Source: Liolophura sinensis
Taxonomy: Eukaryota > Mollusca > Polyplacophora > Chitonida > Chitonidae
NCBI RefSeq assembly: GCF_032854445.1
Contig: NC_088297.1
Coordinates: 15,883,127-15,947,126, forward strand
Direction: 5' to 3'
DNA length: 64,000 bases
The notes below the pieces were generated by a model that saw nothing but the letters and a program-made list of their open reading frames with translations, made no database searches and had not been told where the DNA came from. This document shows, piece after piece, positions 46,601 to 58,600 of the stretch. A program made the translations under genes and the position numbers. Within the stretch, counting starts at the first letter, position 1; each line of letters opens with the position of its first letter.

Positions 46601-49600
46601 CATTGTATACTTCAACCGTGAACGTGAACTGTGTTCACCATGAAACTTGTACATAATGATTTGTTCACTTTGTTTTTGTATGTAACTTCAGTATAAATAG
46701 GGATTCTTTTTGTTTAACACCTTGCTCTGTTGAAGGCGATATGTTGTCGCCGCAACGTCAGTAAAAAAGATACATTGTCCAGTAGAACAGATTTATAGAT
46801 TTGATATCAATCTATCTGTTTTCACTGGAAAGTTGGGTTCAAATTGCTAAGAGAAGCTGGTCGACAGGTGTGGACCCATTTGCTGTTTCTATATGTTGCT
46901 TTCACCAATGAAGTCACCATTAAGAATGAAGTCACCATTAGAAGTCACCATTAAGAATGAAGTCACCATTAAGAATGCAGCCCCCACTGAATTGACTACG
47001 GCTTTACTTCAAGGGAACTACAAGGTTGCCGTTGAAGGGCGGTAGTTCACCTCTGACTGTCCGTCTGCATTTTTTATGACATAATATTTACCTTTAAAGT
47101 GTTAAGCTTAATAATATTTCAACTGGAAGCTATAGCGTACATCTTACCAACTATTGCTTGTCTCGATGGAACAAAGTTACACTAAAAAACTACTGTGTTC
47201 ATTTTAAGAGCATGTTGTCTGGGTTATGCTAGAATGTATTCTGTTATTATAGCATAATATTCCGTAAAGTTCAACATAATATCCTGTCTCATAGAAATAT
47301 TTTCAATATTCTTTCCGTGATGATATGACTTGGGTATAGATCTTTCTGAGAGCAATCAATTAATCATTACAAAACTATGAATACGCTTTTGATTAGAAAC
47401 ATCCAGTTCCACCTGTATACGCCACATAAGACTTTTATGATTTTCAAGCCACGTTCAAAAAGATTTGACGAATGGATAGGACAAATGGCACCCTGTGAAC
47501 GCCACTAGACGCTGGAAGATTCGACAATGTATGCTAGTCCGTACAGGGTCCCATCTTACAAAGGTGTCGCAAACGCTACTACACGATGCCATGGACGTTA
47601 CGCCAAGCGCATGATGCGACGGCTTCGTAAGACGGCCCCCTACATTGTAGCAAAATGTTACCTGCATCAGAAACCCCATGAAGAATCTCAGGATGGCGAA
47701 AACGACGTAGCTCTGTGCGAAAGACATTCCAATACCAACGCCCACGGGGAGGTACAGGCAGGCTATCAGCACAGGAAATCGACCAATGGCGTCAGCGACG
47801 TGGCCGAAAAATACACCACCGACCATCACCCCTACGAAGTAAATGGTTGTGGCCAGGTTGGACAGGTACTTCTGGTCGCATACCAAATCGAACTGTTATA
47901 ATGAAAGAAAAGAGGTAAAACATAATAAATGTGACGATTGTTATTGCAATATGCTAACCAGGCCTCCGCAGAAATTTTGTTAATTCTTGCGCTCTCACAG
48001 TTCTCCCATTGTTCTAACGTTATTGTATGTTAAATGCGATGGTGACCCAGCAAACTGATTATTTCTAGGCCGGTGTCGCCTAGTAAATTGCAATTTTAGA
48101 TCACTGCATGATTTGCCTAATTTTGTTTAAGCCATGGTGTTAGAGGTCCTGTAATTTTGGTACTATTTAAGAATTTACATGAACTGTTAGAATAAAATCC
48201 TGAGTTAAATTAAGAGGAGGCCGTTTTTCACCGAGTAGACTATATGTGTTTGTGGCAATCCGCCAGATATCACACTACCGTCTTTGCTCTGGTTGTACTC
48301 TCTATGCTGCAAGCCTTTTATTATATTGGTTCCAAGCGGTTGACGACGTCCATGTGGCCGTTTAAACAAGTGGCCCTCTGACATTTGTGTATTTGACAGA
48401 TGGGATCTCGTAAAATATTTCTTTTTGGTAACTGTAATGTGTTTTTGTTTATTTGCTTGATTGATTTATATATTTATTTGATTGGTGTTTTACGCCGAAA
48501 TCAATAATATTTCACTTACACCACATCGGCCAGCATTAGGGTGGGAGGATTTATTTGTTTGATGATTAGTTCTCTGTTCATCCCACACTCACTGCTTGTG
48601 AAATCTTAGTGACAATAATGACGCGGTCTGCGGCGTCCGGGTGACCGTAGGGCGCTGTCTAAATTGTGACCGCAAGGCTCTGTCTAATTTGTGACCGTAG
48701 GGCGCTAAGTTGTGACCGGAGTGAGCTCTCTAAATTGTGATCGTAGGGCGCTGCCTAAGTTGTGACCGTAGGGTGCTGTCTAGGTTGTGACCGTTGGACA
48801 ATCCGGTTTACTGTACCCAAAAAGCTGGTTTCATATCATCGAAACGCTCTTTCGCGTGACGTTAACCAACACTCAGATAAATACTGATATACATTATTTC
48901 GGTGATATCACGACAGTGTGTACTTGAAGCAGATCTGTCTGATTATATCATGTACATATATGTCGTCTCACAGGAATGACATGTCAGTACCTGAGGTGAA
49001 CCCCACCCTCTCAAAGCCCACAAATTACCAACCCCCGCCCTACATAAGTTTCGCCCACAACACGCGGAACAGACACAGGACGGGTGTCCGCGATCTTCGT
49101 GCCTTCCGCAGGTGAGCGGAGGTCGCGCAGAGTGCGCAGAGGGTGCTTATCCGAAGGACACGAAGGTCGCGCGGCTTTGTCAAAACCGCATTCCCCGTGA
49201 GGTCACGACGATCGCTGTGAAAAACTGGGCGCTATCAGCCACAACAGTGTGGGGCTGTCTTGGCGTCACCTAGATCTTCACTTCAGTATTGTATCCCTAA
49301 GACCCTAAAACCTCGTCTTTTGTTTCTACTTTACCCCCAAAATACTTTGAATATCAGTGATAAGGCACCTTAAATGAAAGGAGCAAATAACCAGGGCAAA
49401 TTCTAAACTGCACTCAAAATGATACTCGTAGATCACACGGCTTAATACATGTATGTTCAAAACATGTTATAAAAGGAAAGAAGCGAGCAAAATCTATATT
49501 CACTATAAAACAGCTTCTGGCACTGTGATGATTAGTGTACCAGTAAACAAACCGTAAAGATAAAGGTTTGATAATGCATTTTAGGTCACACATAACCGGT

Positions 49601-52600
49601 ATCGCTTCGAAATCCGAACACCTTGACCTAGTTCATGCAGAGAGACTGAGGTTTATAGACACTTGTCATGACATCGCTGAAATTCAAGACGGAGAGTACA
49701 TGTACACTTGAACATACTGACCCATATGTTCTCACAGGTTAGGTGAGAGAGATACGGTATAACGTCAAATGCTTTTGTACGTATAACTGATGAGACGTTC
49801 ACAACATTCTGAAAGTTTTCGGTGGAATGATACGCTTGAGTTGATTTGTTTGTTTGTTTGTTTGTTTTTTATTTTTCTTTTGTTTTGTTTTCAGTGCGTA
49901 AGCCTGCGCAGGTAACACGGTGGTTTACGTGCCTCATTGCTTGAGCACGTGTCAATTACATGTAAACACATGAGCAGAAATACCGGAATCCATCGCCTTC
50001 AACCAGAAGTTCAGAGTGCCTAGTGGAAAACCACACACCTTCCCACGTGTTATGTGCAGACTTGCTCATCATATCCAATTCACTGCAAGTGGCCAATGTT
50101 TCATAACGAACGCAAGATTGCACAAACGCCCCACCATGCAGCGCGGTCGACTGCTGATTAATTAATTGATATATTTATTTATCTGATTTGTGTTTTACGG
50201 TGTACTCAAGAACGTTTCACCTCTACGACTGCGGCCCGCATTATAGTTGGAGGAAACCGAGCAGATCCCGGAGGGAACCCATGATCATCTTTCAATATCT
50301 CTTTAAAAGTGCTGGAATACATGATCACAACACCAGAGTTAGGTCATTAGATTTTCCTAGACCAATTCAAATTTAAAATTTTTCACTTTCGTTTTGTTAT
50401 GCATCTTAAGGGCCTTGGGATTGGAACAAATTATCGACAAAGCTTCGCTGTATTTCGTCAATGTCTTTCTTTACAGGTAACTTATTTATTTATTTATTTA
50501 TTTATTTGATTGCTGTTTTACGCCGTACTCAAGAATATTTCACTTATACGACGGTGGCCAGCATTATGGTGGATGGAAATCGGGCACAGCCCTGGGAAGC
50601 CCACCACCATCCGCAGGTTGCTGAAGGACCTTCCCACGTACTACAAGTAAATTAAAATCCCATCTAGTGTGCAGAGGTATATTTGTATTTTATTAATTTC
50701 TTTTATTTGGTTTGGTTAGATTATGTTGTCCGCTTCTGTGTATGTAAATATGATTCAAATTCTGCCCAATATAGGGCAAGCTCCTTGGAGCTTTACTCCC
50801 GCCATATGTAGCTCATGTTCCAATCCATTGTATCGTTGTTATTGCGTGTAAGGTGAACAAATCAAATCTAATTAAATGTGATCTATGCACACTTACGTGT
50901 ATGTACGGCTACGAATCGTTTTATATTCTCTAAACATTTGGTTTCAGGTACCAATTCCGCTTTTCCCCCATCAGCTGTTTGAGCTGTGAAGGAAATCCAT
51001 CCGCCTTCATTGGATTTAAAGGAGACAACAGATAGTCCTGATGGTACATCTTTTTTTTTATCTATATCTGTACAAAGACGAACAAGGTCTCCTTTCATGC
51101 CGCCTTTACGACAAAAGGGATAATTTCAATTCTGATATTGTAAATTACCCTTATTTGGATAGCAATATACCAAAGGGTCCTTCATATGGCGTATACATAT
51201 CTCGCTTTGCAGCATTTGTCAGATCTTGCGTAAATTGTGATGACTTTAATCTGCGTCACAAGTCGTTACTTCAAAAACTAGTTTGTCGAGGATACTCCAT
51301 CAAATGCCTTCATTCTAAGTTTTTCAAATTTTACAATGAGTATAACACTCGTTGGCAGGTATGGACAGAGCGTTCAGAATCTCTGGCGATCTGCATTGTG
51401 ATCACCCACATAGACGGCGCTGTTATCCTTATGTACATATCTATCGCGTACACGGTATTTAACAACATAGATGGCGCTGGTTGCCGAGTTAAACCGTCTG
51501 TCTTGTAGACAGCCTTTATACAGACCAGCATGTCATGTGTAACATTATATATGGCGCCTCTTGTAGTATGAGATCCTTACATATTAACGGGAACGACGTA
51601 ATCGTCCGTTACTTTTGAATCACAGTCTGTTCGGTTAGGGTCTGTAACGCTCGTTTCGAACTCTATCTAATACCGCTTAACCTGAGGCTAGGGGCCGTAA
51701 AGGCAGCCATGCTCATTACATATGCATGATGCCTTTATGAACAGTTGTAATCAAAGCGCGACTGAGATACCTTGTGTAATTGTTTTTTGACCTGGAACTC
51801 ATTCATGGACTACCAATTTGAACTTTGATATGGAATTCATGCCTGGAATATCCACTGTCTGCCCGGCATCATTGAAAACTGATGTCCGCTTCTCTATAGC
51901 GTATTACCGGCTTTATTTCCTATTTGTATAATTTCTTATATACCTTTGTCTTTGGGAGGTAGTGTTAAACGTTGTTTTGGAAATGGATCTTACGATTATC
52001 GACTTAGAACGCCCTTTACGGACTACAAATTGTAAACGAATGTCGGGCATGACGCTTATATCTATATAACCTGTATAAAAATATGAACTGTTAAGCTATA
52101 GCTTTATGCCGTGTTACACTGTAGGTCTACATTTCGTGTGTATATCAGATTTAATATTTACCATTCTTTCCTTCTGTTACAATAAATACATGTATCATTC
52201 TGTTTCCTGAGTGGATTTACTTCGAAAATGTGTTCGCGGAAATTATTTTTTCCTTCATTTAATCAAGGCAATACTGAAAAAAATTCTTACAATAGGTTAA
52301 TTTTCCTAGTTAAATTAGGGCTCGAATTACTCAAGCATGCCAAGCAGGTATTATGAAGGGTGTCTTTAATCCTGCGATGTCGCTAATCTTCGTAATTTGG
52401 GTCAGACGGACATTAAAATAAATGGGGGATGAATTATCACTTTGTAAAATTGCTTTCGCACATACCCTGAGCAATATTCAAAGAGATATCACCTGTTTTC
52501 ACACGTTTGATGAGTAATTTTAATCAACAACCAGAATTTCAACCCCAGTCAATAATTCTTGATTCACTCAGTCAAGTGACTCGATTAGTTTTGGATTGAT

Positions 52601-55600
52601 TTCAGTTTTAATCGTTCCCTTGTAGCCAGTCAGAAACCGTTAGCTTTGCCGTAACTGTCAAACGACCATTGCGTTGTTTTAAACCGCTTTATTTATTTGA
52701 TTCGCTCCATGCACGTATACATCTGTCTCAAGGCAGAAAACGGTATATGTGTTAAGTCATCGTTTTAAGCCGCTTTATTTACGTGATTCGCCCCATGCGC
52801 TAATACATCTGTCACAAGTCATGTATATGAACGCTTAACAAATTCAACTGTTAAATCTAGCACAAAGTCTGTTATCTGCATGTGTGATTCTAGAATATAT
52901 TCTGTTATTGCAGTAGATTATTCTGTTAAATTTAGCACACTTAATCTCTTAATTCAACATTAATTCAACCTATTAATTCAACGTATACATTGTATTCCAC
53001 TAAAAGAACATTATGTTAAATGTGTTACAAAATTGTGTTATAATAACACTATACACAATACAATATATTATAATAACACAATACATCGTTGCATCGCTCA
53101 GACAGGATGAATTCAAACCTTGGACAGAGAATATGAACATTCTCGCTCTCACAGTGTTCTCATACAAGAGCCTTGGTTGATAAAAAACTGGCCACCTTTT
53201 GTGCAATTTTATATATTCCTAGAATATCACTTGTCTGCAACGTGCGGAAAGTTTCCGAGCCCGGTTTACTTCCACTATTATACTGTCCGTCTTTGTTCAA
53301 GTGAAATATTCTTGAGTCTGGAGTAAAACACCAGTTAAATAAATAAATTTAAAAAAATAATTAATTAATTAGTGAATTAAAAACTATACAATAATTACAG
53401 AAAGACAAACAAGTAAATATGTTAATATTTAATTCATCCTGCTTAAAGTTAATCCATCGAATTGACAGATATACTCGGCGTATAGCAGTGCACTGGTCCA
53501 TATACTTGACGTATAATGGTATATGCCTGGGTTCGTTTACTCGGCGTATAGAAGTGCATGGGTTCATATACTTCTGGTATAGTAGTGCATGTCTGGGTTC
53601 GTTTACTCGGCGTATGGAAGTACATGGGTTCATATACTTGACGTATAATAGTGCATGTCTGGGTTCGTTTACTCGGCGTATGGAAGTACATGGGTTCATA
53701 TAGTTGAGGTATAGTAGTGCATATCTGGGTTCGTTTACTCGGCATATAGAAGTGCATGGGTTCATATACTTGACGTATAATAGTGCATGTCTGGGTTCGT
53801 TTACTCGGCGTATGGAAGTACATGGGTTCATATAGTTGAGGTATAGTAGTGCATATCTGGGTTCGTTTACTCGGCATATAGAAGTGCATGGGTTCATATA
53901 CTTGACATATAATAGTGCATGTCTGGGTTCGTTTACTCGTCGTATGGAAGTACATGGGTTCATATAGTTGAGGTATAGTAGTGCATATCTGGGTTCGTTT
54001 ACTCGGCATATAGAAGTGCATGGGTTCATATACTTGACGTATAATAGTGCATGTCTGGGTTCGTTTACTCGGCGTATGGAAGTACATGGGTTCATATAGT
54101 TGAGGTATAGTAGTGCATATCTGGGTTCGTTTACTCGGCATATAGAAGTGCATGGGTTCATATACTTGACATATAATAGTGCATGTCTGGGTTCGTTTAC
54201 TCGTCGTATGGAAGTACATGGGTTCATATAGTTGAGGTATAGTAGTGCATATCTGGGTTCGTTTACTCGGCATATAGAAGTGCATGGGTTCATATACTTG
54301 ACGTATAATAGTGCATGTCTGGGTTCGTTTACTCGGCGTATGGAAGTACATGGGTTCATATAGTTGAGGTATAGTAGTGCATATCTGGGTTCGTTTACTC
54401 GGCATATAGAAGTGCATGGGTTCATATACTTGACGTATAATAGTGCATGTCTGGGTTCGTTTACTCGTCGTATGGAAGTACATGGGTTCATATAGTTGAG
54501 GTATAGTAGTGCATATCTGGGTTCGTTTACTCGGCATATAGAAGTGCATGGGTTCATATACTTGACGTATAATAGTGCATGTCTGGGTTCGTTTACTCGT
54601 CGTACAGGAGTACATGGGTTCATATAGTTGAGGTATAGTAGTGCATATCTGGGTTCGTTTACTCGGCATATAGAAGTACATGGGTTCATATACTTGACGT
54701 ATAATAGTGCATGTCTGGGTTCGTTTACTCGTCGTACAGGAGTACATGGGTTCATACTGTTGAGGTATAGTAGTACGCGGTTAGAGCGTCCCGGGATCAA
54801 ACCCGGGTCGGGTCATACCAAAGATTTTAGAAATGGTACTTGTTGCTGCCTCGCTAGACGCTCAGCACTGAGAGGTTAGAGAAAGGAAATAGGACTGGTT
54901 GGCCTGGTCCCAGTACAATGCGACTGGATGGAATGCCATGTCTTGCGTCTTCGGCATGATGCTTCAGTTGTGGCAGCGCTTTGGTGGCATCGGCTCGCCC
55001 TGCCACAAGGAGACACAGTATATGTACACACGCCTGATGACCCTCGTTATCGTCATAAAATTGCTAAGTACGACATTAAACCCAAAGCATACATTCCTTC
55101 ATTCACTCATATACTTGGCGCATAGTTGTGCAGGGTTCATATGCTATAGGCGTATAATAGTGCATGGGTTCATAAGCTATAGGCCTATACTAGTGTATGG
55201 GTTCATATACTAGGCGTACAATAGTTCACGGGTTCATGCGCTATACGTATTCCGCAGGCCTATAGTAGTACATGGTTTCAAATACTAGGCGTATAGTAGT
55301 GCATGGTTTCATGTAATAGGGAGTACGACGTTAAGCCCCAAGCACGCACTCACTCACTCACTCATATAGTAGGCGCATACTAGATGCATAGGAGTAAGTG
55401 CATGGTTTCATCAACTTGGCCGATGTATAGTGCAGGGGCCGATTTCATGAAGCTTACTTAGTGTTAAGTTGCCCTTAGCCAAGTGCACATTATGTCTCTC
55501 TGCAAAATACGTTGCCATGGTAGATAAGGGTTACTTAGCGAAGTGAGCTTTACGAAACCGGCCAAAGGGGTTCATATGCCTATAGCAGCGTGTTGTAAAT

Positions 55601-58600
55601 GTCCAAGCAGACAACATATTCAAAGCCTGTCCGCGACTCTGAATAATGCATCCGGTACACACTTATACCTAAACACGCACAGCGTGAAGCAGGTTCCAGC
55701 GTTTACAAACGATAAACATTCGCCCTTTATGTGTTTATTGTGGTTTGGTATGCTTTACAAAAGAATTTGAGATTTGGTATACGAGGTCAACCGTGCGTTT
55801 GCACTCATGCGCGAGACAGACAAATAACATGTTAGCCCGCTATAAATATGCCTATAACGTCAGTGTACATGTGCGAGAGGACACCTATTTGCACAGATTG
55901 TAACCAGCTGAAAAACAAACACAGGTAGTTTTATTCCGAAATATGACGCAATTTTACGCCAAGTTATCCTATTTCGGAATTTAATTAGACCGCCATCAAG
56001 AGTGTTACATGTAGCTGGATACACAAAAGCACAGGCGCCGAGGGGATCTCTCCAATACACTCACTAGTGGTTCAAGTCCAGTTCATGCTGGCTTCCTTTC
56101 CAACCATATACGTGGGAAAATTTCCCCGGGCTGTGCCCGGTTTCCTCCCACCGCAATGCTGGCCACCGTCGTATAAGTGAAATATTTTTACCACAGAGTA
56201 CCACATTCGAATCTACCAGCTCTATGTTCTTCCAAAAAGACCGCAGTTTTTTCTAATACTAGCAAAACAACAGACGTAAACTGTATTACACAATGAACTC
56301 TCCGAACGAGTGAACTGCATGTACCTCAGCGAAACCAGATCTCGTATTTTCAACGAAAAGAAGAATATTTCAGCAATACCCAGCTTGACGATCTCCCACA
56401 AATGAATCATAGTGTCCGTACTTAAATCCGAAATGAATTTGGTAAAATCTGATCTGTGTTCATCACCCCGCTTCGTTCAGTCACAGTAAGATTAGAACAT
56501 TAAAATGCCTCAGCTTTTCACGGTACGGTTCACATCATTTGTCATTCTGGATTATGTTAATTTGCAATTGTATTTGATTTGCGAGTCATTCCAACATTGG
56601 TAGTGAGCTTTGAACCTGAGACTGTTAAACTTTATGTGCGAAGAAAAAAAACACAACCAAAAAAAAAAGACTGCTAGGACTGGTAGTCTGGTGCCTAATA
56701 ATTTCATGGTAATTGAATAACAAAAAAAGAGAACAAAGATTGGGAGGAATGAACTGGATTTGAACCGTTGAATGCTAGGGCGATGTCCATTGGGAATGTG
56801 GTGAAAGACAGAGAATAGAAACATAAGAAACCCCATTGCTCTCACATAACAGTGCTTGCCCACATGTATAGAGAGACTGTTCCTTTCATTTACTGCTCTT
56901 GTCGCCAGACTACAGAATACGCGCCCCGTAGCCAGCACTCTACAGTGAACGGGCTTCATGCAGCCTAGCACGAAGCTCCCGCGTTTTTTGAATGTGAGGT
57001 TTTGTAAACTTTCGTACGTATGTACGCTGAGGAGAGGGGCGCGTCATACTTCATCTTTCTGCTAGGTTTTTTGGTCATATCGTTAAAACTATACCAAGTA
57101 CAAAAATAATTCTTAGAGATTTCTAATGCTGACGTCAACTAATATTAGACAGTGTGTCTAATTAATCATTTTGAGCAGTTTTTAGACTTGACCTACTTTT
57201 AAGCTAATTTCATTGGTCAGTTACAGCACAACTTCCATACCAAAAAAATTTTTGTACAATATACGTACGGCAATCCACCTAAAACTTGCAAGGGAAATTT
57301 CATCCAAAGATCATTAGCCGATTTACGGAAAAAGATAGGTTTAAGCCTGTTAATACAATTCAATCAAATTCAACATGGCTGGTAAATCACGTGACTGGCC
57401 AAATAGCACGAAACGTCAAATGCTGCTTCATATGTTAGCTATTAAAATGGCCAAGTTTGTTTTTTCTATCTTTACCCGTTTTGGAGATACTGCAATTTTA
57501 CGAGCTGACTATGAATAAAAATAACAAGTTTTTAAACGCGTTTTAATTGCAAAACTATCAGTCGTACCTCTGCAGTACTACGAGTCAAAAATGAAGATCT
57601 GTACTTGATCTATCGACTGGCCAATTTTCATCTTCATAGCTATTACGGTGTCCGGTCACGTGACATTTGAAAAATCACACTAAAATTAGCTATACTTGTA
57701 ATTTAAAGAAAAACTATACAACGCAGGAAAAACTAAAACCACAGTTCTCTTTAACAGGTCTAATGACACCTAACTGCTACCTTATTTTTTTTTTCAAAAA
57801 TCATCTACAAGCCATCACGTGACTAAAGCGACCAACAGTGAGCTTCCACATTTCTGGACCGATTTGCATAAAATTTTCAATCCTGGTAGTCTTATACAAG
57901 CATATCAAGTTTCAATGCAATTGGCTCAGCGGTTCTGGGGAAGAAGTTTTTTTTTAAATTTCCATACTGCTCCAATATGGCCGAAAAGTGGGTCACAGGT
58001 GGGTAGAGTTTTATACTCCAGCAGGTAGCCCAATCGATTTGGCAGTGAACATGTGTAGAAAGTTAACAACTGTGACACGCAGTTTTCTCGCAAAAGGAAA
58101 ACAAACAGTTGTCAGGTAAGAAGGAAAAAAATCTGAGCGAGAACTCAGATTTGGAGCAACAATACTAGTGAAATCCACTCGCTTTTAATAAGGGGTTCAA
58201 AATCGTCCTAATCTAGCTTTCGCGTGGATTCACTCCGTTTTCCTCCACTCATAAGTTTGACGTGTCATCTTATAATGTCAAAATTCTTGGGTACCTCATT
58301 GAATATGGGTACATGTAACTGTTAAAATTCAACCTGTAATTTCTTCTTTATTTGTTCTTTAGAGTTTACTAACTTACCTCGGTCACGATAGTCCATTCCC
58401 TCTCCTCTGTGACATAAGGTGTAGAGTGATTACATGTGGTACAGTTCTCGCGGACTTTACACCAAATGTCCGCCTTTACATCAGCGGGACAGCTATTGTC
58501 AGTGAGGTTCGTGGCTGCGCTCAGAGCCCCGGCGTCACAGCGGTACGACAGAGGTGGCGCTCCGAAAAACGCCATGCACAGGTGGTTAAAAGTAATTTGA

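Noticed and set aside
50883..51098. Exon-like minus-strand frame ending at a good donor (cgtacatacac|gtaagt)
   Set aside because: Codon use looks protein-like and the donor is strong, but no family is recognised, no partner exon is found, and it overlaps the start of the reverse-transcriptase fragment on the other strand. Left unassigned.
53455..54775. CRISPR array
   Set aside because: Repeats are contiguous without unique spacers, and the genome is eukaryotic. The same applies to the 25-, 32-, 39- and 88-bp arrays.
53361..54800. 479-codon open frame on the minus strand as a repeat-protein gene
   Set aside because: It is the 66-bp minisatellite; several frames are open for the same arithmetic reason, and it sits inside an SLC22 intron without its own start context or splice structure.
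56552..56971. 139-codon minus-strand frame
   Set aside because: Low-complexity and AT-rich, inside SLC22 intron 1, with no recognisable domain.
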